This document shows, in pieces, positions 1-7,881 of a DNA stretch of 64,000 bases. Where the stretch lies: positions 496,001 to 560,000 of the forward strand of contig NZ_JAECRZ010000001.1 in the NCBI RefSeq assembly GCF_016019955.1, given 5' to 3'. Position 1 is the stretch's first letter; the number at the start of each line of letters is the position of its first letter. The notes under the pieces are model-generated. The model was not told the DNA's origin and did no database searches. It saw only the letters and a list, made by a program, of their open reading frames with translations. The translations under genes were made by a program, and so were the position numbers. The DNA is from Thiosulfatihalobacter marinus (GTDB taxonomy: Bacteria > Pseudomonadota > Alphaproteobacteria > Rhodobacterales > Rhodobacteraceae).

Positions 1-1538
1 CGATAGCTTTCCAGATCACCCTGATACGGCGTGACGGTGCCGTCCGCGACCAGCCACAGGCGATCTGCGGTCATGCTGAGCAGGTGCATGTCGTGGCTGA
101 CTAGGATCACGGCGCCGGAATAGGCGGTGAGCGCCTCGACCAGGGCTTCGCGGCTTTCGATATCGAGGTGGTTGGTGGGTTCATCGAGGATCAGCAGATG
201 CGGCGCGTCCAGCGTGGCCAGCAGCAGCGACAGCCGCGCCTTTTGGCCACCGGACAGCTTGGCCACAAGGGTATCGGCCTGTTCCGCACCCATGCCAAAG
301 CCCGCGAGGATCGCACGCAGCTGAGCCGGGGTTTTGGCGGGGCGTTCGCGGCGCAGGTGATCGAGTGGCGTTTCATCGACATGCAGCTCGTCCACCTGAT
401 GCTGGGCGAAATAGCCGATGCGCAGCTTGCCCGAGCGGGTCATGCGCCCTTCGATCAGATCAAGACGGTTCGACAAGAGTTTGGAAAGTGTGGATTTTCC
501 CTGCCCGTTCTTGCCCAGAAGCGCAATCCTGTCATCCTGATCGATGCGCAGGTTCATGCGTTTGAGCACCGGTGTGCCGTCATAGCCGGTGGAAGCGGCT
601 TCGAGATTGATGATCGGGGGCGAAAGCTCTTCGGGGGAGGGAAAGGCAAAGGCGCGCAGCGCGGCCTCTTGCGGGGAGGTGATGGGCTGCATCCTGGCCA
701 GCGCCTTGAGGCGGGACTGGGCCTGTTTGGCCTTGTCGGCCTTGTAGCGGAAGCGGTCCACGTAGGATTGCAGATGGGCGCGGCGGGCGTCCTGTTTGCG
801 GGCCATTGCCTCGGCCTGGGCCAGTTTTTCGGCGCGCTGGCGGGCGAACTGGTCGTAGGGGCCCTGGTAGAAGGTGAGCTTCTTGTCTTCGAGGTGCAGG
901 ATGGCGCCGACGGCACGGTTCAGCAGGCCGCGGTCGTGGCTGATGATCAGGACGGTATGAGGATATCTGGCCAGGTAGTTTTCCAGCCAGAGCGCGCCTT
1001 CGAGATCGAGATAGTTGGTGGGTTCGTCCAGAAGCAGCAGATCGGGCTGGGAGAACAGCACGGCCGCCAGGGCGACACGCATCCGCCAGCCCCCCGAAAA
1101 ATCCGAGCAGGGGCGGGATTGATCGGCAAAGTCAAAGCCCAGCCCCCTGAGGATCGACGAGGCGCGGGCCTCGGCCGACCAGGCATCGATATCGGCAAGC
1201 CGGGTCTGGATATCGGCGATGCGCGCCGGATCGGTGGCGGTGTCGGCCTCTCGCAGAAGGGTGGCGCGTTCGGTATCGGCGGCCAGCACCGTATCAAGCA
1301 GGGAGACGTTCGAGGAGGGCACTTCCTGGGCGACGCCGCCGATACGGGCCCTTTGGGGCAGGGTGATGGTGCCGGTTTCCAGCGCCAGCTCGCCCCGGAT
1401 CAGGCGGAACAAGGTGGTCTTGCCGGTACCATTACGCCCGACGAGGCCAACCTTGTGCCCGGTGGGCACGGTCGCGGAGGCGTTCACGATCAGCGGGCGG
1501 CCCGCGACGGAATAGGAGATGTCTTCAATGCGCAACAT
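1..1538 (-). CDS. ABC-F family ATP-binding protein (partial, 3' end outside window)
   Basis: This is a soluble duplicated ATPase of the ABC-F class (Uup/YheS/YbiT type), whose members act on the ribosome or translation factors rather than in membrane transport. The reading frame starts at the ATG at 1538 and runs off the left edge with about 512 codons visible. Two ABC domains can be read. The first has Walker A GRNGTGKTTL, signature FSGGWRMRVALA and Walker B LLLLDEPTNYLD. The second has Walker A GKNGQGKSTL, signature LSGGQKARLSLLL and Walker B LLILDEPTNHLD. A charged, Lys/Arg/Gln-rich linker with PYDQFARQR lies between them, as in the family's P-site tRNA interaction motif. No transmembrane segment is seen. 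It is divergent from ndk. The specific paralogue cannot be assigned because the C terminus is missing. Confidence 0.93.
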   Translation of the reverse strand, partial: MLRIEDISYSVAGRPLIVNASATVPTGHKVGLVGRNGTGKTTLFRLIRGELALETGTITLPQRARIGGVAQEVPSSNVSLLDTVLAADTERATLLREADTATDPARIADIQTRLADIDAWSAEARASSILRGLGFDFADQSRPCSDFSGGWRMRVALAAVLFSQPDLLLLDEPTNYLDLEGALWLENYLARYPHTVLIISHDRGLLNRAVGAILHLEDKKLTFYQGPYDQFARQRAEKLAQAEAMARKQDARRAHLQSYVDRFRYKADKAKQAQSRLKALARMQPITSPQEAALRAFAFPSPEELSPPIINLEAASTGYDGTPVLKRMNLRIDQDDRIALLGKNGQGKSTLSKLLSNRLDLIEGRMTRSGKLRIGYFAQHQVDELHVDETPLDHLRRERPAKTPAQLRAILAGFGMGAEQADTLVAKLSGGQKARLSLLLATLDAPHLLILDEPTNHLDIESREALVEALTAYSGAVILVSHDMHLLSMTADRLWLVADGTVTPYQGDLESY

Positions 1539-1668
1539 GAGGGGCGGTGTCGCCGATCCGGGCGCGCGCGTCAATCACCGCTTTTCATGGCGCACGCACC
1601 ATGCTATCGGAGCGCCAATTCGAACACAGGCCGCCGCGAAGGGCGTCCGATTTTCAGGAGAATGACTC

Positions 1669-2091
1669 ATGGCGCTGGAACGCACCTTTTCGATCATCAA
1701 ACCCGATGCAACCCGCCGCAACCTGACGGGCAAGATCAATGCCAAGTTCGAGGATGCGGGCCTGCGTATCGTCGCGCAGAAGCGGATCCACCTGACCAAG
1801 GAACAGGCGGGTGTGTTCTATGCGGTGCACAAGGACCGTCCCTTCTATGACGAGCTGTGCGAGTTCATGGCGTCTGCCCCGATCGTGGCGCAGGTTCTGG
1901 AAGGCGAGAACGCCATTTCCAAGAACCGCGAAGTGATGGGCGCGACCAACCCGGCCGATGCCGCCCCCGGCACCATCCGCGCGGAATTCGCGGAATCGGT
2001 TGGCGAGAACTCGGTGCACGGGTCGGATGCGCCGGAAACGGCCGCGGTGGAAATCGGGTATTTCTTCTCGGGCCTGGAACTGGTCGGCTAA
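1669..2091 (+). CDS. ndk: Nucleoside diphosphate kinase
   Basis: Ndk transfers the gamma phosphate of ATP to NDPs through a phospho-histidine and so balances the cytosolic NTP pools. The 140-residue length is typical of the bacterial family. The start [14 protein letters not shown] is the canonical N terminus, and the active-site motif NSVHGSDA carries the catalytic histidine. AGGAGA lies just upstream of the ATG. It is a single gene with its own promoter region, divergent from the ABC-F gene and convergent with the TfoX-C gene. A GC hairpin followed by a dispersed repeat lies after its stop. Confidence 0.98.
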   Translation: MALERTFSIIKPDATRRNLTGKINAKFEDAGLRIVAQKRIHLTKEQAGVFYAVHKDRPFYDELCEFMASAPIVAQVLEGENAISKNREVMGATNPADAAPGTIRAEFAESVGENSVHGSDAPETAAVEIGYFFSGLELVG

Positions 2092-2125
2092 ACGGTTTCG
2101 GATCGCCTGATGCGATCCGGTCCGG

Positions 2126-2174
2126 GCGGGGGCCAGCCCCCGCACCCCCGGGATATTTGGGGCCAAAAGAAAAT
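2126..2174 (+). repeat. Dispersed hairpin + AT-core intergenic element, copy 1
   Basis: A perfect 8-bp stem (GCGGGGGC, loop CA, GCCCCCGC, 2126-2143) is followed by the core GGGATATTTGGGGCCAAAAG. The same hairpin-plus-core design recurs at about 25423, 59081 and, inverted, 60657, with a weaker copy at 35172. Here it lies between the 3' ends of convergent ndk and the TfoX-C gene and may serve as a shared transcription end. Confidence 0.6.
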
Positions 2175-2506
2175 CAGGGGCGTTTTTCGATGACGCCGAT
2201 CCTGTCGAGGGCCGCTTCGAGATCGGAGCGGCCTTTGTCGTGGGCGCGGGCCTTGATGGCGTCGAAGCGTTTGCGAAGCGCGGTTTTTTCGGTGCCCTTG
2301 CAGTCGTTCCAGGGGCGGCCCTGAAGCCCCATCACAAGAACGTAATAGCCGATGAAGTGCGGTTTCATGCCGGTTTTCAGCAGGCGGGCATAGGTTTCGT
2401 CGGCCCCGAGATCGCGCAATTGCCGTGCCGTGTGTATTCCGGCGCGCGCGCAGGCGGCTTCGTAGGCGGGGCCAAGATTGCGGATCGAGGAAACGGGATC
2501 GGACAT
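2174..2506 (-). CDS. TfoX/Sxy C-terminal domain protein
   Basis: A 110-residue protein that consists essentially of the TfoX C-terminal domain. The tell-tale pattern is IRNLGPAYEAACARAGI at residues 7-23, followed by LRDLGADETYARLL, and later the LVMGLQGRPWNDC segment. In gammaproteobacteria full-length TfoX/Sxy co-activates competence genes. Stand-alone TfoX-C proteins are widespread in Rhodobacterales and have no established role, so no competence function should be assumed. The N-terminal TfoX domain is absent. The gene is convergent with ndk; its stop codon abuts repeat copy 1. Confidence 0.85.
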   Translation of the reverse strand: MSDPVSSIRNLGPAYEAACARAGIHTARQLRDLGADETYARLLKTGMKPHFIGYYVLVMGLQGRPWNDCKGTEKTALRKRFDAIKARAHDKGRSDLEAALDRIGVIEKRP

Positions 2507-2549
2507 GGCCCCGAGGGTAGCGTGCTGAGCGATCCGGGCAAGGGGATTG

Positions 2550-2672
2550 TCAGATCATCGCCCAGTCGGAAAAGATCGGCTTGGACGGGGGAGGCTGATT
2601 GTTGCCTTGCGGGTCTTTTTGCGCCTGGGGCCTGGGCGTGGGGCGCGGTTGGGATGGGGTGACATACGGCAT
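2550..2672 (-). CDS. Small proline/glutamine-rich hypothetical protein (40 aa)
   Basis: An ATG at 2672 preceded by a strong ribosome-binding site (GGAAAGGAG, 7 nt spacing) opens a 40-codon frame ending with TGA at 2550. The peptide is rich in Pro and Gln (PSQPRPTPRPQAQKDPQG) with an end IFSDWAMI, and has no signal peptide or membrane segment. I recognise no family. The good ribosome-binding site and placement 43 nt upstream of the TfoX-C gene on the same strand argue that it is translated. It could be a leader peptide for that gene. Confidence 0.5.
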   Translation of the reverse strand: MPYVTPSQPRPTPRPQAQKDPQGNNQPPPSKPIFSDWAMI

Positions 2673-2900
2673 GGGACGGCTCCTTTCCTGGCAAGTCCTG
2701 ATTGGTTTGCGGCGACCATCATGGCGGATGGTTACGGCGGCAGGATGCCGGGAGCGGGGTGATTTTCTGCCGGGAATGTGCCGGATCCAAGTGGCGGACA
2801 GGGATTTGAGGCCAGACCCGGCCATGGCGCGCGCGCCCGCAGTGACGGGGCAAGGGGCGGGTTTGCGATGTCTTTTGGTTCGCTGGGTTGCGGGCGCCCC

Positions 2901-3659
2901 CTAGGAGAACCGGCGGCGCAGCGCGACGTTGAGGGTTTCGATCGCGATCACCATGACGATCACCGCAATCGTGACGCTGGCCGCCTTGTCGTACTGGAAT
3001 GATCGCACATATGTTTGAATGTAGAACCCGATCCCGCCGGCGCCGACGATGCCCAGTATCAGTGACTCGCGCAGGTTGAGTTCGAAGCGAAAGATCGTGT
3101 CCCGCGCAATGACCGGGGCCACCTGTGGCCAGATCGCGTGGCGCAGTCGCAGCAGGGGGCCAGCGCCGGCGCTTTCAAGTGCGGCGATGGGCGCGCGCGA
3201 CACGCCGTCTACCGCCTCGGCATAGAATTTCGCCAGCATTCCGGTGGCATGAAAGGCGATCGCGATGATGCCGGGCAGCGGGCCAAGCCCGACGGCGCCG
3301 ACCATCAACATGGCGACAAGAATGAGCGGAATCGCGCGGATCAGGGCCAGGACCATTCGGACCGGACGGTGCACGGCCGCCGGGACCATGGTTTCAGAGG
3401 CCAGAATGGCCAGCGGAAGCGACAGGATCACCGCACCCAGCGTGCCCAGAATGGCGATGCGCAATGTTTCGGCGCTGCCCTGGATGATTTCCTTCATCAC
3501 CGATGGGTCAGGGGGCAGCATGCGTCCCAGGAAATCGGCAATTCGGGGACCGGCCGACAAGAGGCGCGACGGGTCCATATCGCTTGTGACCAGTGACCAG
3601 AGCACGGCACCGGCAACAAGAGCGCCGGCCGCGTAGCCGCCATATCCGCGCCGGCCCAT
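2901..3659 (-). CDS. phnE: PhnE-type ABC transporter permease
   Basis: A 252-residue inner-membrane permease of the phosphonate/phosphate/phosphite uptake class (BPD_transp_1). It has about six hydrophobic segments (for example residues 11-28, 75-95, 105-130 and the C-terminal ASVTIAVIVMVIAIETLNVAL). The EAA-type cytoplasmic loop reads ALESAGAGPLLRLRHAIWPQVAP, and the family signature LRESLILGIVGAGGIGFYI follows. The ATG at 3659 shares its A with the stop codon of the ATPase gene, indicating translational coupling. It is the last gene of a four-gene operon headed by a di-heme cytochrome gene near mntR. No phosphonate-degradation gene is nearby, so the substrate is not established by homology. 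Confidence 0.88.
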   Translation of the reverse strand: MGRRGYGGYAAGALVAGAVLWSLVTSDMDPSRLLSAGPRIADFLGRMLPPDPSVMKEIIQGSAETLRIAILGTLGAVILSLPLAILASETMVPAAVHRPVRMVLALIRAIPLILVAMLMVGAVGLGPLPGIIAIAFHATGMLAKFYAEAVDGVSRAPIAALESAGAGPLLRLRHAIWPQVAPVIARDTIFRFELNLRESLILGIVGAGGIGFYIQTYVRSFQYDKAASVTIAVIVMVIAIETLNVALRRRFS

Positions 3660-4441
3660 CAACTGATCACCTGGAGCTGAGGCGCGCGCGCCGCGTCGTT
3701 CAGCTCGTATAGCGCTGCGGTCGCGTCTTCTGTGAGGTCCGCCGTCGCGGCGGCGACAACGATGCGTCCGTTGCGTAGCCCCACGATCCGGTCGGCAAAG
3801 CGGCGGGCCAGGTCCGGCTGGTGCGAGGTGAAGATGGTGGTTGCGCCGCGTTTGCGCGCGGCGTGTGTCAAAAGCGTCAGGATCTCGGTTGCGCGGGCCG
3901 GGTCCAGATTGCTGATCGGTTCGTCGGCGAGGATCAGGCGCGGCTCTTGCGCAAGGCAGCGCGCAATGGCGACCCGCTGGCGTTGCCCGCCGCTGAGGCT
4001 GTCCACCCGGCGATTGGCCAGATCCGCGATGCCGCAATCGGTCATCGCGGCCCGTGCCACGGACAGATCATGCGCCGAGGGACGCCCCAGCAGGGCGCGC
4101 AAGACGCCCATGCGCCCAAGACGCCCGTTCAGCACGTTGCGCAGCACGGTCGAGCGTTCGACAAGCGCGAATTCCTGGAAGATGAACCCGCTGTCGGCGC
4201 GGCGGGAAAGTGGCGGCGGCGCATCGGGATCAAGGGCAAGGCCCAGAATTGAAACCCGGCCCTGCCAGCGGCGCAGCCGTCCGTCAAGCAGCGTCAGAAG
4301 GGTTGTCTTGCCCGCGCCCGAAGGCCCCAGGATCGCGACCGACTCGCCTGTGGGAATCGTCAGTGACAACCCGTCAATGGTTGGTGTGGTGTCGCCGGGG
4401 TGCGAGAAGGCAAGATCGTCGATCTGGACAGCCGGTATCAT
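3659..4441 (-). CDS. phnC: PhnC-type ABC transporter ATP-binding protein
   Basis: A 260-residue transport ATPase of the PhnC class that would energise the adjacent permease. Walker A is GPSGAGKTTLL (about residue 40), the signature is LSGGQRQRVAIARCLAQ, Walker B is LILADEPISNLDPA, and the switch histidine lies in IFTSHQPD. The start overlaps the stop of the binding-protein gene by 4 nt (ATGA) and its own stop overlaps the permease start by 1 nt. The whole set is therefore a coupled operon. The binding-protein, ATPase, permease order is that of phnD-phnC-phnE systems. Substrate unknown. Confidence 0.9.
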   Translation of the reverse strand: MIPAVQIDDLAFSHPGDTTPTIDGLSLTIPTGESVAILGPSGAGKTTLLTLLDGRLRRWQGRVSILGLALDPDAPPPLSRRADSGFIFQEFALVERSTVLRNVLNGRLGRMGVLRALLGRPSAHDLSVARAAMTDCGIADLANRRVDSLSGGQRQRVAIARCLAQEPRLILADEPISNLDPARATEILTLLTHAARKRGATTIFTSHQPDLARRFADRIVGLRNGRIVVAAATADLTEDATAALYELNDAARAPQLQVIS

Positions 4442-5313
4442 TTCATCAACCCGTAGCGCCGGGCCATGGCGCGTACGCCGTCATAGGCGGCCGGATCGGC
4501 GGCGACATAACCGTCCGGCCCATAGAGATATTGCAGCCGGTGGCGGTTTTCCTGTTCATTGAGGCGCAGCATCGCGGCGACGAACCGCGCTTGCAGGGCG
4601 GGGTCGAGACCGGGGCGGGCGATCACCACGTGGCTTGGGATCGTGTCGCTTTCCGCAATCCAGGTCACTTCCGCCTGTTGGGCGGGCGACAGCAGCAGGT
4701 CCGCGTATTGGCTGGCGCCGGCTGCATCCACCAGCCCTTCGGCCATGGCCTGCATCGCCTGTTGGTAGCCGCCGGCAAAGAACATGCGGCCAAAGAAGGC
4801 CCGCGCGTTGCCCGGTCCGTCGATCAGCCCGGCTTTTTCGAATTCCGCCAACGGGTACAGGTAGCCGGATTCCGAGATCGGATCGGCAAACGCGATGTCG
4901 CGCCCGCGCAGATCGGCCAATGTCTTGATGCCGCTGTCGCGGCGGACAAATATGCGCCCGGTATAGTTTGGGGCACCACGGTAGACTTCGGACAAGAGGG
5001 GTACGGCGCCGATTTCGGCCTCGGCCAGGGCAAAGGGCAGCGCGCCCATGAACGAAATATCCGCGTCGCCGTTGCGCAGGGCTTCGACCGCGGCGGCATG
5101 GTCGATCGTTACGAAACCTTTGACCGTCACGCCGGTTGCCCGGGACAGCCAGCCGGTGATCTCTCCGATATCTCCCAGAAGTTTTTGCGGGTTTTCCTGT
5201 GGGATGAAGGCCAGGCGCAGGATGTCGCCTTGCGCGCGAACGGGAAGGGCAAGCAGCGCGGTGGCGGCGGCGGACAGGGCCAGAAAACGGCGGCGGGTCG
5301 GATTGGTGTTCAT
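4438..5313 (-). CDS. phnD: PhnD-type periplasmic substrate-binding protein
   Basis: A 291-residue secreted solute-binding protein of the PhnD-like type-II fold. The ATG at 5313 gives an N terminus with arginines (NPTRRRFLALSAA), an Ala/Leu hydrophobic core and a cleavage-like PVRAQ, compatible with Tat or Sec export. Family landmarks are LAFIPQENPQKLLGD at the mature start, a VEALRNGDADISFMGALP segment and the ligand-loop LADLRGRDIAFADPISESGYLYP. The gene begins 1 nt after the stop of the di-heme cytochrome gene. PhnD homologues bind phosphonate, phosphite, phosphate or other oxyanions. The mntR neighbourhood suggests a metal-responsive role, but that is inference. Confidence 0.88.
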   Translation of the reverse strand: MNTNPTRRRFLALSAAATALLALPVRAQGDILRLAFIPQENPQKLLGDIGEITGWLSRATGVTVKGFVTIDHAAAVEALRNGDADISFMGALPFALAEAEIGAVPLLSEVYRGAPNYTGRIFVRRDSGIKTLADLRGRDIAFADPISESGYLYPLAEFEKAGLIDGPGNARAFFGRMFFAGGYQQAMQAMAEGLVDAAGASQYADLLLSPAQQAEVTWIAESDTIPSHVVIARPGLDPALQARFVAAMLRLNEQENRHRLQYLYGPDGYVAADPAAYDGVRAMARRYGLMK

Positions 5314-5314
5314 C

Positions 5315-7201
5315 TCAGAATGCCTTTGCTTGAATGGCGTCAGCGTCGCTTTTGAAAGTGGCCCAATGTGCATTGGCGGCTGTCCAGTCCCCCATGCGCA
5401 CGGCTGTCCCGACCTGGGCCAGCCGGTCGGCCAGCGCATAGATTTCGGGCCGGACTGCAAGGTTGCCCATGGTGCTGGCATCCGCGGCCAGATCGCTGGC
5501 CACGGTATCGGTCAGCAGCAGGATGTGGCGGGTGTCCTTACGGGGCAACAGCGTATCCAGGGTGGAGGCAAATGTGGTCAGTTCCGAAAATGCCAGTCGG
5601 AAAGGCGTATTTTCGTCGTCAAACACTTCGTAAGGCGCATCCGCGGCCCCGACGGTTTCGAGATAGGCGGTAAGGTCAGCCCGTTCCGTCGCGGTCAGGC
5701 CCAGTGCCTTTGTGTCGTCGAACCATGCCACTACGGCAGCCAGGGTCGGCAGGGAACCGTCGTGAAAATAGGGGGCGGTATAGACCGTGCCAAGCAGTGT
5801 CGGGGTGTCCAGCGCCCCGGCGCGCGCGCCGTCATAGGCTGGTTGCACCGAGCCGATGTCATGCGCCTTGCGGTCAAGGAAATTGGCGCCGGGAACATGG
5901 CAGCTGGCGCAGGAGGCGCCGCCCAGCCCCGCAAGGGGGCGGTTGAAGATGGCCGCGCCGCGCCGGGCCGCATCGGGTGCGGCGGCGGTCAGTTGCCCGT
6001 CGCCTGTCAGCATCGCGTTCGGCAGGAAATCGAATTCGGTCATGTAGGCGACAATGGCATCAAGCATGAATGGTGTCGGCTCGTCCCCGGCGAATTCATT
6101 GACGATCACGTTGCGGGTAAAGTCGCGCAGGCTGGCAAAGCGCCCGTCACGGCCATAGGGCCCGGTAAAGCGCAGCCCGCGCAAGGACGGGATGTCGATG
6201 GGATCATTGCGCCGGTCGTTGAACATCGGGTTGAAGAACGCGCCGTCAACATCCACCGCGCCGGGCTGGTGGCTGGCGCCGGGGATGAAGAACCGCTGGT
6301 TGATGTCGGACCGGTTGTGACAGGTGGAGCAGGAGATTCCGAGTTCCCGCGCCGGGCCGCTGAAAATCTCGGGGCTGTCAAACAGCATGTCGCCATAGGC
6401 GATCAGCGGCAGATCGGCCTCGTCGATGCCCTGTTCCTCGAAGTTCAGCACCAGTTTCGGCAGCGGATCCTGATCGAAGATATCCGAACCGGGGGGCAGC
6501 GTGTTGGGGATGTCAACATCGGCGCCGCTACGGGCAACGGATTCCGGGATGGCGCTCAGCCGGGCGCGCGGTGCGAAGCTGTCGACAAGATAATTGGCGC
6601 CAAGATAGTCCGAGATGACCGCGCGTGCCGTTTCCATCGTATCGCGGTCGGGCGCGACAGCGCCTGCGCCAAGCACTCCGGTTGACCCGGTTGCGCTGGC
6701 CAGTTCCAGCCAGGCGCGTCCGAGCGCGCGCGCGCCGTCGGGGTCGGCGGCGGAGATGTGATCGGCAAAAGCGCGATAAAGCTGGCGCGCCATGGCGACC
6801 GCCCGCTGTGCGTCGGCGGGGGTTTCGGACGACAGGGCGCGGTCCAGGGTTTCCTCGATGCGTCGCGCGACCAGGCGGGTCGCTTCGGCGAAAACCGCCT
6901 GGCGGTCCTTGCGCCCGATCGCGGCTGTCAGGGGGGCTGTTGCCAGTTCGCTTTGCGAGTCCAGCCAGGTCAGCGCGCCTTGTGTGAATTCGGAGCCGCG
7001 ATAAGGCTCGGACCAGGCGGTTTCGATGTCTTCCCAAGGTGGCGGCGCAAGGTTGCCCAGAAACAGGGTCAGCCGGTAGCTGGCCGCTTCGGGCAGCCAG
7101 GGGGCTTCTTTTGCGGGGGTCGCAAGCGCGGTGCCGGACCCGCCGGCGAGACCGGCTCCTAGCAGCAGGGTTGCCACCAGGGCAAGGAAAGAGCGGCGCA
7201 C
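5315..7201 (-). CDS. Periplasmic di-heme c-type protein, MauG/cytochrome c peroxidase-like, with a long N-terminal extension
   Basis: A 628-residue exported protein with signal peptide (about residues 1-27). Two c-type heme sites are visible: C291-S-T-C-H295 and C431-A-S-C-H435. They sit in the order and spacing of the di-heme peroxidase/MauG family, with the conserved segments SLRGLRFTGPYGRDGRF and TPTLLGTVYTAPYFHDGS. The roughly 250 residues before the first heme and about 80 after the second are extra compared with the usual 330-400 residue enzymes. The N-terminal part is helical and I do not recognise it. It is the first gene of an operon with a PhnDCE-type transporter, and a DtxR/MntR-type dyad lies 21 bp upstream of its ATG. 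Peroxidase, substrate-oxidase or redox-modifying activity are all possible. Confidence 0.82.
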   Translation of the reverse strand: MRRSFLALVATLLLGAGLAGGSGTALATPAKEAPWLPEAASYRLTLFLGNLAPPPWEDIETAWSEPYRGSEFTQGALTWLDSQSELATAPLTAAIGRKDRQAVFAEATRLVARRIEETLDRALSSETPADAQRAVAMARQLYRAFADHISAADPDGARALGRAWLELASATGSTGVLGAGAVAPDRDTMETARAVISDYLGANYLVDSFAPRARLSAIPESVARSGADVDIPNTLPPGSDIFDQDPLPKLVLNFEEQGIDEADLPLIAYGDMLFDSPEIFSGPARELGISCSTCHNRSDINQRFFIPGASHQPGAVDVDGAFFNPMFNDRRNDPIDIPSLRGLRFTGPYGRDGRFASLRDFTRNVIVNEFAGDEPTPFMLDAIVAYMTEFDFLPNAMLTGDGQLTAAAPDAARRGAAIFNRPLAGLGGASCASCHVPGANFLDRKAHDIGSVQPAYDGARAGALDTPTLLGTVYTAPYFHDGSLPTLAAVVAWFDDTKALGLTATERADLTAYLETVGAADAPYEVFDDENTPFRLAFSELTTFASTLDTLLPRKDTRHILLLTDTVASDLAADASTMGNLAVRPEIYALADRLAQVGTAVRMGDWTAANAHWATFKSDADAIQAKAF

Positions 7202-7221
7202 GATAGCCTCCTGACAGAAAG

Positions 7222-7235
7222 TTAGACGTGGCTAA
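7222..7235. promoter_or_regulatory. Candidate MntR/DtxR-family operator
   Basis: The sequence TTAGACGTGGCTAA is a near-palindrome (TTAG-N6-CTAA) with the same half-sites and spacing as the core of DtxR/IdeR-type operators. It lies 21 bp upstream of the di-heme cytochrome ATG and 59 bp upstream of mntR, so a bound MntR could block the operon and possibly autoregulate. Only one copy is visible in the 92-bp gap, and I have no validated consensus for this clade. Confidence 0.45.
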
Positions 7236-7293
7236 TATATCTGCCGGATGGGATCAAGTTGTCAATCGGTAAATCATCGGCCATTGTTGGGCC

Positions 7294-7761
7294 ATGTCGA
7301 GCCGAATTTCATCCTCGTCCGGCGCGCTTGCGCCTGACATCCGCGCCCCGGAAACCCAGGCAGACGGGTTTGCGACCGTACGTCAGGCACATGGAAGTGA
7401 AGTGGCGGAAGATTATGTCGAACTGATCGCGGAACTGATCGAGACGAGGGGAGAGGCGCGGCCGGTGGATATTGCCGAGCGTCTGGGCGTCAAGCCGCCG
7501 ACAGTGACCAAGAACATTTCCCGCCTGAAAGCCGCGGGGCTGGTCCGGCGCGAGCCGTATCGTGCGGTTTTCCTGACCGAAACCGGCCAGGCGCTGGCCA
7601 ACGCCTGTCGCCACCGGCACAGGATCGTGGTGACTTTCCTGATCAGTTTGGGGATCGATGCGGAAACGGCGGAACGGGACGCGGAAGGGATCGAGCATCA
7701 TGTCAGCGATGCGACCCTGGCGGCCTTTGAAGCGCAACTGGCCGGGGCCGCGCGCCGCTAG
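7294..7761 (+). CDS. mntR: Manganese-responsive regulator MntR (DtxR family)
   Basis: A 155-residue DNA-binding protein, the same length as E. coli MntR and similar to it throughout. A disordered N terminus is followed by FATVRQAHGSEVAEDYVELIAELIE. The winged helix is at about residues 55-90 (DIAERLGVKPPTVTKNISRLKAAGLV), then EPYRAVFLTETGQALA and the dimerisation/metal-site helix containing RDAEGIEHHVSD. It lacks the SH3-like domain of larger DtxR proteins, as expected for MntR. In the family, Mn(II) drives DNA binding and repression. It is divergent from the di-heme/PhnDCE operon, its most obvious target. No mntH or sitABCD gene is in the window. Confidence 0.92.
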   Translation: MSSRISSSSGALAPDIRAPETQADGFATVRQAHGSEVAEDYVELIAELIETRGEARPVDIAERLGVKPPTVTKNISRLKAAGLVRREPYRAVFLTETGQALANACRHRHRIVVTFLISLGIDAETAERDAEGIEHHVSDATLAAFEAQLAGAARR

Positions 7762-7881
7762 GGGCCGGGCCCCCGGGGCGCACAATTCCGGGCCATGCTT
7801 GGCGACGGGTCATGCGCGGTGGGTTGTCAGCCGACCTGGCTGGTGAAGGGCGAGATCGGCGGCGAGGGCCAACCCGATCTG

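Noticed and set aside
2901-5313. Phosphonate uptake and degradation locus
   Set aside because: Only PhnD, PhnC and PhnE types are present, with no C-P lyase, phosphonatase or phosphite dehydrogenase gene. The regulator is MntR, so a phosphonate role is not supported.
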